A stretch of DNA of 64,000 nt from Xestospongia muta (taxonomy: Eukaryota > Porifera > Demospongiae > Haplosclerida > Petrosiidae). The stretch covers positions 3,164,501-3,228,500 of the forward strand of contig OY848929.1 in assembly GCA_963693285.1 (NCBI GenBank), written 5' to 3'. Position 1 is the stretch's first letter. Every line of letters starts with the position of its first letter. A program made the translations under genes and the position numbers. Of this stretch, positions 32,701-43,000 are shown piece after piece. The notes under the pieces are model-generated. The model had not been told where the DNA came from. It made no database searches and saw nothing but the letters and a program-made list of their open reading frames with translations.

Positions 32701-35700
32701 AGCAACTTTATCAGTCTTAAATGTTTGGATAAAGTAGTTTAAATAGGTTAAAACTCTAAAATAAACTGTTTAGACCTTTTTCAAAGTTAAGAAAGTTTAG
32801 AAATTAACTGTCAAAATTGCTTTATTAAGCATATCTAAAGAGTTTAGCAACTTTATCAGTCTTAAATCTTTGGATAAAGTAGTTTAAATAGGTTAAAACT
32901 CTAAAATAAACTGTTTAGACCTTTTTGAAAGTTAAGAAAGTTTAGAAATTAAGTGTCAAACTGCTTTATTTAGCTGATCTAAAGAGTTTAGCAACTTTAT
33001 CAGGCTTCAATCTTTGGATAAAGTAGTTTAAATAGGTTAAAACTCTAAAATAAACTGTTTAGACCTTTTTGAAAGTTAAGAAAGTTTAGAAATTAACTTT
33101 CAAAACTGCTTTATTAAGCTGATCTAAAGAGTTTAGCAACTTTATCAGTCTTAAATCTTTGGATAAAGTAGTTTAAATAGGTTAAAACTCTAAAATAAAC
33201 TGTTTAGACCTTTTTGAAAGTTAAGAAAGTTTAGAAATTAAATGTCAAAACTGCTTTATTTGGCTGATCTAAAGAGTTTAGCAACTTTATCAGTCTTAAA
33301 TCTTTGGATAAAGTAGTTTAAATAGGTTAAAACTCTAAAATAAACTGTTTAGACCTTTTTGAAAGTTAAGAAAGTTTAGAAATTAAGTGTCAAAACTGCT
33401 TTATTTAGCTGATCTAAAGAGTTTAGCAACTTTATCAGTCTTAAATCTTTGGATAAAGTAGTTTAAATAGGTTAAAACTCTGAAATAAACTGTTTAGACC
33501 TTTTTGAAAGTTAAGAAAGTTTAGAAATTAAGTGTCAAAACTGCTTTATTAAGCTGATCTAAAGAGTTTAGCAACTTTATCAGTCTTAAATCTTTGGATA
33601 AAGTAGTTTAAATAGGTTAAAACTCTAAAATAAACTGTTTAGACCTTTTTGAAAGTTAAGAAAGTTAGAAATTAACTGTCAAAACTTCTTTATTTAGCTG
33701 ATCTAAAGAGTTTAGCAACTTTATCAGTCTTAAATCTTTGGATAAAGTAGTTTAAATAGGTTAAAACTCTAAAATAAACTGTTTAGACCTTTTTGAAAGT
33801 TAAGAAAGTTAGAAATTAACTGTCAAAACTTCTTTATTTAGCTGATCTAAAGAGTTTAGCAACTTTATCAGTCTTAAATCTTTGGATAAAGTAGTTTAAA
33901 TAGGTTAAAACTCTAAAATAAACTGTTTAGACCTTTTTGAAAGTTAAGAAAGTTTAGAAATTAAGTGTCAAAACTGCTTTATTTAGCTGATCTAAAGAGT
34001 TTAGCAACATTATTAGTCTTAAATCTTTGGATAAAGTAGTTTAAATAGGTTAAAACTCTAAAATAAACTGTTTAGACCTTTTTGAAAGTTAAGAAAGTTT
34101 AGAAATTAAGTGTCAAAACTGCTTTATTAAGCTGATCTAAAGAGTTTAGCAACTTTATCAGTCTTAAATCTTTGGATAAAGTAGTTTAAATAGGTTAAAA
34201 CTCTAAAATAAACTGTTTAGACCTTTTTGAAAGTTAAGAAAGTTAGAAATTAACTGTCAAAACTTCTTTATTTAGCTGATCTAAAGAGTTTAGCAACTTT
34301 ATCTGTCTTAAATCTTTGGATAAAGTAGTTTAAATAGGTTAAAACTCTAAAATAAACTGTTTAGACCTTCTTGAAAGTTAAGAAAGTTAGAAATTAAGTG
34401 TCAAAACTGCTTTATTTAGCTGATCTAAAGAGTTTAGCAACTTTATCAGTCTTAAATCTTTGGATAAATTAGTTTAAATAGGTTAAAACTCTAAAATAAA
34501 CTGTTTAGACCTTTTTGAAAGTTAAGAAAGTTAGAAATTAAGTGTCAAAACTGCTTTATTTAGCTGATCTAAAGAGTTTAGCAACTTTATCAGTCTTAAA
34601 TCTTTGGATAAAGTAGTTTAAATAGGTTAAAACTCAAATAAACTGTTTAGACCTTTTTGAAAGTTAAGAAAGTTAGAAATTAAGTGTAAAAACTGCTTTA
34701 TTTAGCTAATCTAAACAGTTTAGCAACTTTATCAGTCTTAAATCTTTGGATAAAGTAGTTTAAATAGGTTAAAACTCTAAAATAAACTCTTTCGACCTTT
34801 TTGAAAGTTAAGAAAGTTTAGAAATTAACTGTCAAAACTGCTTTATTTGGCTGATCTAAAGAGTTTAGCAACTTTATCAGTCTTAAATCTTTGGATAAAG
34901 TAGTTTAAATAGGTTAAATAACTCTAAAATAAACTGTTTAGACCTTTTTGAAAGTTAAGAAAGTTTAGAAATTAAGTGTCAAAACTGCTTTATTAAGCTT
35001 ATCTAAAGAGTTTAGCAACTTTATCAGTCTTAAATGTTTGGATAAAGTAGTTTAAATAGGTTAAAACTCTAAAATAAACTGTTTAGACCTTCTTGAAAGT
35101 TAAGAAAGTTAGAAATTAAGTGTCAAAACTGCTTTATTTAGCTGATCTAAAGAGTTTAGCAACTTTATCAGTCTTAAATCTTTGGATAAAGTAGTTTAAA
35201 TAGGTTAAAACTCTAAAATAAACTGTTTAGACCTTTTTGAAAGTTAAGAAAGTTAGAAATTAAGTGTCAAAACTGCTTTATTTAGCTGATCTAAAGAGTT
35301 TAGCAACTTTATCAGTCTTAAATCTTTGGATAAAGTAGTTTAAATAGGTTAAAACTCAAATAAACTGTTTAGACCTTTTTGAAAGTTAAGAAAGTTTAGA
35401 AATTAACTGTCAAAACTGCTTTATTTAGCTGATCTAAAGAGTTTAGCAACTTTATCTGTCTGAAATCTTTGGATAAAGTAGTTTAAATAGGTTAAAACTC
35501 TAAAATAAACTTTTTAGACCTTTTTGAAAGTTAAGAAAGTTTAGAAATTAACTGTCAAAACTGCTTTATTTAGCTGATCTAAAGAGTTTAGCAACTTTAT
35601 CAGTCTTAAATCTTTGGATAAAGTAGTTTAAATAGGTTAAGACTCTAAAATAAACCGTTTAGACCTTTTTGAAAGTTAAGAAAGTTTAGAAATTAACTTT

Positions 35701-36589
35701 CAAAACTGCTTTATTAAGCTGATCTAAAGAGTTTAGCAACTTTATCAGTCTTAAATGTTTGGATAAAGTAGTTTAAATAGGTTAAAACTCTAAAATAAAC
35801 TGTTTAGACCTTTTTGAAAGTTAAGAAAGTTTAGAAATTAAGTGTCAAAACTGCTTTATTAAGCATATCTAAAGAGTTTAGCAACTTTATCAGTCTTAAA
35901 TCTTTGGATAAAGTAGTTTAAATAGGTTAAAACTCTAAAATAAACTGTTTAGACCTTTTTGAAAGTTAAGAAAGTTTAGAAATTAACTGTCAAAACTGCT
36001 TTATTTAGCTGATCTAAAGAGTTTAGCAACTTTATCAGTCTTAAATCTTTGGATAAAGTAGTTTAAATAGGTTAAAACTCTAAAATAAACTGTTTAGACC
36101 TTTTTGAAAGTTAAGAAAGTTTAGAAATTAACTGTCAAAACTGCTTTATTAAGCTGATCTAAAGAGTTTAGCAACTTTATCAGTCTTAAATCTTTGGATA
36201 AAGTAGTTTAAATAGGTTAAAACTCTGAAATAAACTGTTTAGACCTTTTTGAAAGTTAAGAAAGTTTTGAAATTAAAAGTCAAAACTGCTTCATTTAGCT
36301 GATCGAAAGAGTTTAGCAACTTTATTGGTCTTAAATCTTTGGATAAAGTAGTTTAAATAGGTTAAAACTCTAAAATAAACTGTTTAGACTTTTTTGAAAG
36401 TTAAGAAAGTTTAGAAATTAAGTGTCAAAACTGCTTTATTAAGCTTATCTAAAGAGTTTAGCTACTTTATCAGTCTTAAATCTTTGGATAAAGTAGTTTA
36501 AATAGGTTAAAACTCTAAAATAAACTGTTTAGACCTTTTTGAAAGTTAAGAAAGTTTAGAAATTAACTGTCAAAACTGCTTTATTAAGC

Positions 36590-36620
36590 TGATCTAACTG
36601 TCAATAATGCTTTATTTGGA
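36590..36620. repeat. Off-register recombination junction in the B arm
   Basis: At about 36,595 the text gctgatct is followed directly by aactgtcaataatgctttat instead of aaagag, so part of a monomer is repeated out of phase. The text after the joint matches the monomer near 29,910. This is the footprint of an illegitimate exchange between distant monomers. Confidence 0.7.
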
Positions 36621-38360
36621 TGATCTAAAGAGTTTAGCAACTTTATCAGTCTTAAATCTTTGGATAAAGTAGTTTAAATAGGTTAAAACTCTAAAATAAA
36701 CTGTTTAGACCTTTTTGAAAGTTAAGAAAGTTTAGAAATTAAAAGTCAAAACTGCTTTATTAAGCTTATCTAAAGAGTTTAGCATCAGTCTTAAATCTTT
36801 GGATAATGTAGTTTAAATAGGTTAAAACTCTAAAATAAACTGTTTAGACCTTTTTGAAAGTTAAGAAAGTTTAGAAATTAACTGTCAAAACTGCTTTATT
36901 AAGCTGATCTAAAGAGTTTAGCAACTTTATCAGTCTTAAATCTTTGGATAAAGTAGTTTAAATAGGTTAAAACTCTAAAATAAACTGTTTAGACCTTTTT
37001 GAAAGTTAAGAAAGTTTAGAAATTAAATGTCAAAACTGCTTTATTTGGCTGATCTAAAGAGTTTAGCAACTTTATCAGTCTTAAATCTTTGGATAAAGTA
37101 GTTTAAATAGGTTAAAACTCTAAAATAAACTGTTTAGACCTTTTTGAAAGTTAAGAAAGTTTAGAAATTAAGTGTCAAAACTGCTTTATTTAGCTGATCT
37201 AAAGAGTTTAGCAACTTTATCAGTCTTAAATCTTTGGATAAAGTAGTTTAAATAGGTTAAAACTCTAAAATAAACTGTTTAGACCTTTTTGAAAGTTAAG
37301 AAAGTTTAGAAATTAAGAGTCAAAACTGCTTTATTTAGCTGATCTAAAGAGTTTAGCAACTTTATCAGTGTTAAATCTTTGGATAAAGTAGTTTAAATAG
37401 GTTAAAAATCTGAAATAAACTGTTTAGACCTTTTTGAAAGTTAAGAAAGTTTAGAAATTAAGTGTCAAAACTGCTTTATTAAGCTGATCTAAAGAGTTTA
37501 GCAACTTTATCAGTCTTAAATCTTTGGATAATGTAGTTTAAATAGGTTAAAACTCTAAAATAAACTGTTTAGACCTTTTTGAAAGTTAAGAAAGTTTAGA
37601 AATTAACTTTCAAAACTGCTTTATTAAGCTGATCTAAAGAGTTTAGGAAATTTATCAGTCTTAAATCTTTGGATAAAGTAGTTTAAATAGGTTAAAACTC
37701 TAAAATAAACTGTTTAGACCTTTTTGAAAGTTAAGAAAGTTTAGAAATTAAAAGTCAAAACTGCTTTATTAAGCTTATCTAAAGAGTTTAGCATCAGTCT
37801 TAAATCTTTGGATAATGTAGTTTAAATAGGTTAAAACTCTAAAATAAACTGTTTAGACCTTTTTGAAAGTTAAGAAAGTTTAGAAATTAAGTGTCAAAAC
37901 TGCTTTATTTAGCTGATCTAAAGAGTTTAGCAACTTTATCAGTCTTACATCTTTGGATAAAGTAGTTTAAATAGGTTAAAACTCTAAAATAAACTGTTTA
38001 GACCTTTTTGAAAGTTAAGAAAGTTTAGAAATTAAATGTCAAAACTGCTTTATTTGGCTGATCTAAAGAGTTTAGCAACTTTATCAGTCTTAAATCTTTG
38101 GATAAAGTAGTTTAAATAGGTTAAAACTCTAAAATAAACTGTTTAGACCTTTTTCAAAGTTAAGAAAGTTTAGAAATTAAGTGTCAAAACTGCTTTATTT
38201 AGCTGATCTAAAGAGTTTAGCAACTTTATCAGTCTTAAATCTTTGGATAAAGTAGTTTAAATAGGTTAAAACTCTGAAATAAACTGTTTAGACCTTTTTG
38301 AAAGTTAAGAAAGTTTAGAAATTAAGTGTCAAAACTGCTTTATTAAGCTGATCTAAAGAG

Positions 38361-38389
38361 CGATAAAGTTGCTAAACTCTTTGTATCAG
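38361..38389 (+). repeat. 145-bp satellite, partial orientation-A monomer at the duplication joint
   Basis: Only 29 bp of A-oriented satellite separate the B arm from PLE copy 2. The last 12 bases (38378-38389) are the copied target-site duplication. Confidence 0.85.
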
Positions 38390-38414
38390 AAGTAGGAATT
38401 TTGTTTATCACGTT

Positions 38415-38543
38415 ATTCATATTTAAATATAGAAATTAGTTGAGCTTTATGAACGTGATAGAATTCTGAAAAAAGATAACAGAACGTTTCGGCCAAAGGC
38501 CTTCATCAGCTGTTTATGAAACAATGGAAAAAAATAGTCACTT
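38415..38543 (-). repeat. Left terminal inverted repeat of PLE copy 2
   Basis: Counterpart of 7655-7783, inverted relative to 39755-39877. Confidence 0.82.
38468..38515 (-). ncRNA. Hammerhead-ribozyme-like core, PLE 3' end, copy 2
   Basis: Identical to the core at 7708-7755: CTGATGA and GAAA intact, cleavage-site G replaced by A. Confidence 0.48.
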
Positions 38544-38742
38544 ATATAGCAAATGCATGATGTTTACAATTATTATGTAGGCCAGACGTTGTCCTAGGGA
38601 GATAGAGAAGGATGCTAATTTGTACCATGTTGGAGATCAAGAGCATAGAGTTGTACCACGAGGCAGGAAATGAACGCGAACTGGTTAATTAATTGTGGGA
38701 GTGGCTATAAGTTATAAAGATCGTTTACTGCAGAATAGAGAA

Positions 38743-38789
38743 GTCCAGGTAGGATTGATGATTAAGCCTGGATCAGAGTTGATGGTGTT
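38743..38789 (-). pseudogene. Out-of-frame PLE C-terminal remnant, copy 2
   Basis: Same one-base-shifted relic (NTINSDPGLIINPTW) as at 7983-8029. Confidence 0.5.
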
Positions 38790-38790
38790 G

Positions 38791-39780
38791 CTAGTTGTTT
38801 TGATGTAGATGGCTTTCTAACCATAAAATCCTGTGTCCTGTGTCAATGTAGTGGCATGCAAGAGCGTTGTTGGTATCTCTGTTCATGACAGCTCTTTTAT
38901 GTTCAGCTATCCTAGTCTTCAATGTTCGGCCTGTTTTTCCGATGTAGATAGTTCCACATTCACAGGGGATCCTATAGATGACACCAATCTTTTCTTCCTG
39001 TGGAGTGGGGATCTTGACCCATGATAAGGACCTTCTGAGTGTGTATTTTGAGGAAAAGGCTGTTGTGATGTTAAGGAAGCGACAGGCTCTCCCAATGTCC
39101 TCACTGAGGCCTTTGACATAAGGGAGAACTAGGGTTCTCTTCCTGTCTGTCTTTGTTAAAAGGTCGCAGGGAGGGGTGGAAGCATCTTCATTTCTCTTGA
39201 GCCTTGAAGGTTTAAGGCTGTTGTTTACTCGACTTGATGAATATCCATTAGCTCTGAAGACATTGTATAATCTGTTTAACTCAGAGGGGAAGTTTCCTTC
39301 TGAGCAGACATTGAGGGCCCTGTTCCTGAGGCATTTGATAATACCTGATTTGATGAGTGGGTGGTGGTTGGATCTGTAATTCAGGTATCTATCAGTATGT
39401 GTAGGTTTCCTGTAAACAGTTGTGGTCAGTCTACTATTGTTTTTAGAAACAAGTACATCTAAGAAGGCAATAGAGTTGTTGTTCTCAATCTCCATTGTGA
39501 ACTTGATTCTATCATGTAGACCATTGATATGAGACAGGAATTCTTGTAAGGAGGAGTTGTTGTGTGGCCAAATGACGAAAGTGTCATCTACATATCTCTT
39601 CCAAAATTTAGGTTGTAAGTGGAATGTAGCAATAGCTGTGTTTTCAAAGTCTTCCATGAAGATATTAGCCAATGCAGATGATAGTGGGGATCACATAGCT
39701 GTACCATCTGTTCGTTCATATATTGGATCCTCATAGCTGAAAAAAGTTGATTTTAAGTGACTGTTTTTTGCCATTGTTTC
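38791..39780 (-). pseudogene. PLE polyprotein remnant: reverse transcriptase palm plus GIY-YIG endonuclease, copy 2
   Basis: The 293-codon open part (38791-39672) is identical in protein to copy 1: YVDD catalytic motif, VYRKPTHTDRYL, and the GVIY / IYIG endonuclease with GKTGRTLKTRIAEH. The TGA in RT motif B is at 39693-39691 and the early TAG at 38791. As in copy 1, the fingers domain and the end of the nuclease are missing, and the TTG at 39672 is not a real start. Identity over the whole frame shows that the large duplication is young compared with the decay of the element. Confidence 0.9.
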
Positions 39781-39877
39781 ATAAAGAGCTGATGAAGGCC
39801 TTTGGCCGAATCGTTCTGTTGTCTTTTTTCAGAATTTTATCACGTTCATAAAGCTCAATTCATTTCTATGTTTAAAT
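39755..39877 (+). repeat. Right terminal inverted repeat of PLE copy 2
   Basis: Counterpart of 8995-9117, inverted relative to 38415-38543. Confidence 0.82.
39783..39829 (+). ncRNA. Hammerhead-ribozyme-like core in inverted 5' fragment, copy 2
   Basis: Identical to 9023-9069: CTGATGA, GGCC/GGCC stem and GTC present, GAAA changed to GAAT. Confidence 0.43.
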
Positions 39878-39890
39878 GTCTTTAGATCAG

Positions 39891-40053
39891 CTTAATAAAG
39901 CAGTTTTGACACTTAATTTCTAAACTTTCTTAATATCAAAAAGGTCTAAACAGTTTATTTTAGAGTTTTGACCTATTTAAACTGATTTCTGATGATTTAA
40001 GACTGATAAAGTTGGTAAACTCTTTACATCACCTTAATAAAGCAGTTTGACAG
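39891..40053 (+). repeat. 145-bp satellite, orientation A, right of PLE copy 2
   Basis: About one monomer, matching 9131-9293 of copy 1 up to the deletion joint. Confidence 0.88.
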
Positions 40054-40067
40054 TTTGACATTCGATC
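40054..40067. other. 14-bp filler at a deletion joint
   Basis: The bases tttgacattcgatc stand between sequence matching 9293 and sequence matching 11874. Half of it (tttgaca) repeats the adjacent text; attcgatc matches no satellite position. Copying of nearby sequence at a break is typical of end joining. The event removed 2,580 bp relative to copy 1. Confidence 0.75.
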
Positions 40068-43000
40068 CTATTTAAACTACTTTATCCAAAGATTTAAGTA
40101 GATAAAGTTGATAAACTCTTTAGATCAGCTTGATAAAGCTGTTTTGACACTTAATTTATAAACTTTCTTAACTTTGAAAAAGGTCTAAACAGTTTATTTC
40201 AGAGTTTTAACCTATTTAAACTACTTTATCCAAAGATTTAAGACTGATAAAGTTGCTAAACTCTTTAGATCAGCTAAATAAAGCAGTTTTGACACTTAAT
40301 TTCTAAACTTTCTTAACTTTCAAAAAGGTCTAAACAGTTTATTTTACAGTTTTAACCTATTTAAACTACTTTATCCAAAGATTTAATACTGATAAAGTTG
40401 CTAAACTCTTTACATCAGCTTAATAAAGCAATTTTGACACTTAATTTCTAAACTTTGTTAACTTTCAAAAAGGTCTAAACAGTTTATTTTAGAGTTTTAA
40501 CCTATTTAAACTACTTTATCCAAAGATTTAAGTCAGATAAAGTTGATGAACTCTTTAGATCAGCTTAATAAAGCAGTTTTGACAGTTAATTTCTAACCTT
40601 TCTTAACTTTGAAAATGGTCTAAGCAGTTTATTTCAGAGTTTTAACCTATTTCAACTACTTTATCCATAGATTTAAGACTGATAAATTTGCTAAACTCTT
40701 TAGATCAGCTAAATAAAGCAGTTTGACAGTTAATTTTTAGACTTTCTTAACTTAGAAAATGGTCTAAACAGTTTATTTTATAGTTTTAACCTATTTAAAC
40801 TACTTTATCCAAAGATTTAAGACTAATAAAATTGCTAAAATCTTTAAAACAGTTTAATAAAGCAGTTTTGACAGTTAATTTCTACAGTTTCTTAACTTTC
40901 AAAAAGGTCTAAACAGTTTATTTTAGAGTTTTAACCTATTTAAACTACTTTATCCAAAGTATTAAGACTGATAATGTTGATAAACTCTTTAGATCAGCTA
41001 AATAAAGCAGTTTTGACACTTAATTTCTAAAATTTTTTAACTTTCAAAAAGGTCTAAACAGTTTATTTTAGAGTTTTAACCTATTTAAACTACTTTATCC
41101 AAAGATTTAATACTGATAAAGTTGCTAAACTCTTTAGATCAGCTTAATAAAGCAGTTTTGACACTTAATTTCTAAACTTTCTTAACTTTCAAAAAGGTCT
41201 AAACAGTTTATTTTAGAGTTTTAACCTATTTAAACTACTTTATCCAAAGATTTAAGTCAGATAAAGTTGATGAACTCTTTAGATCAGCTTAATGAAGCAG
41301 TTTTGACAGTTAATTTCTAAACTTTCTTAACTTTGAAAATGGTCTAAACAGTTTATTTCATAGTTTTAACCTATTTAAACTACTTTATCCATAGATTTAA
41401 GACTTATAAATTTGCTGAACTCTTTAGATTAGCTAAATAAAGCAGTTTTAACAGTTAATTTTTAGACTTTCTTAACTTAGAAAATGGTCTAAACAGTTTA
41501 TTTTATAGTTTTAACCTATTTAAACTACTTTATCCAAAGATTTAAGACTGATAAAATTGCTAAAATCTTTAAAACAGTTTAATAAAGCAGCTTTGACACT
41601 TAATTTCTAAACTTTCTTAACTTTCAAAAAGGTCTAAACAGTTTATTTTAGAGTTTTAACCTATTTAAACTACTTTATCCAAAGTTTTAAGACTGATAAA
41701 GTTGCTAAACTCTTTAGATCAGCTTAATAAAGCAGTATTTACAGTTAATTTCTAAAATTTCTTAACTTTCAAAAAGATCTAAACAGTTTATTTTAGAGTT
41801 TTAACCTATTTAAACTACTTTATCCAAAGATTTAATACTGATAAAGTTGCTAAACTCTTTAGATCCGCGTAATAAAGCAGTTTTGACACTTAATTTCTAC
41901 ACTTTCTTAACTTTGAAAATGGTCTAAACAGTTTATTTCAGAGTTTTAACCTATTTAAACTACTTTATCCATAGATTTAAGACTGATAAATTTGCTAAAC
42001 TCTTTAGATTAGCTAAATAAAGCAGTTTTAACAGTTAATTTTTAGACTTTCTTAACTTAGAAAATGGTCTAAACAGTTTATTTTAGAGTTTTAACCTATT
42101 TAAACTACTTTATCCAAAGATTTAAGACTGATAAAATTGCTAAAATCTTTAAAACAGTTTAATAAAGCAGCTTTGACACTTAATTTCTAAACTTTCTTAA
42201 CTTTCAAAAAGGTCTAAACAGTTTATTTTAGAGTTTTAACCTATTTAAACTACTTCATCCAAAGTTTTAAGACTGATAAAGTTGCTAAACTCTTTAGATC
42301 AGCTTAATAAAGCAGTTTTTACAGTTAATTTCTAAACTTTCTTAACTTTCAAAAAGGTCTAAACAATTTATTTTAGAGTTTTAACCTATTTAAACTACCT
42401 TATCCAAAGGTTTAAGTCAGATAAAGTTGATGAACTCTTTAGATCAGCTTAATAAAGCAGTTTTGACAGTTAATTTCTAAACTTTCTTAACTTAGAAAAT
42501 GGTCTAAACAGTTTATTTTATAGTTTTAACCTATTTAAACTACTTTATCCAAATATTTAAGACTAATAAAATTGCTAAAATCTTGAAAACAGTTTAATAA
42601 AGCAGGTTTGACAGTTAATTTCTAAAGTTTCTTAACTTTCAAAAAGGTCTAAACAGTTTATTTTAGAGTTTTAACCTATTTAAACTACTTTATCCAAAGT
42701 ATTAAGACTGATAATGTTGATAAACTCTTTAGATCAGCTAAATAAAGCAGTTTTGATAGTTAATTTCTAAACTTTTTTAACTTTCAAAAAAGTCTAAACA
42801 GTTTATTTTAGAGTTTTAACCTATTTAAACTACTTTATCCAAAGATTTAAGACTGATAAAGTTGCTAAACTCTTTAGAACAGCTTAATAAAGCAGTTTTC
42901 ACATCTAATTTCTAAACTTTCTTAACTTTGAAAAAGGTCTAAACAGTTTATTTTAGAGTTTTAACTTATTTAAACTACTTTATCCAAAGATTTAAGTCAG

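Larger units (their letters stand above)
7601..38360. repeat. 30,760-bp segmental tandem duplication, copy 1
   Basis: The text beginning cgataaagttgctaaactct at 7601 begins again at 38361, and the offset stays at exactly 30,760 through the retroelement up to 9293/40053. The unit comprises a PLE, satellite in A and B orientation, and the long A arm and B arm. Because the second copy starts immediately after base 38360, the arrangement is head-to-tail with no spacer. Confidence 0.9.
25891..38360 (-). repeat. 145-bp satellite, long B arm, copy 1
   Basis: About 86 monomers in orientation B, inverted with respect to the preceding A arm. The switch at 25890/25891 (gagtttaaagcaaatttatc) is abrupt, with no spacer. 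Private variants (aaaccgtttag, aatgtttggataaag, aagcatatctaaag, gaccttcttg) recur in blocks. One off-register junction lies near 36,595. The arm ends at 38360, where the next copy of the 30-kb unit starts. Confidence 0.96.
38390..39878 (-). mobile_element. Penelope-like retroelement, truncated, copy 2
   Basis: Same element, same ends and same flanking target duplication (38378-38389 and 39879-39890) as copy 1, because it was copied as part of the large duplication and not by a second insertion. The only difference found by eye is at 38588 (G; A at 7828). It shares every disabling lesion of copy 1. Confidence 0.9.
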
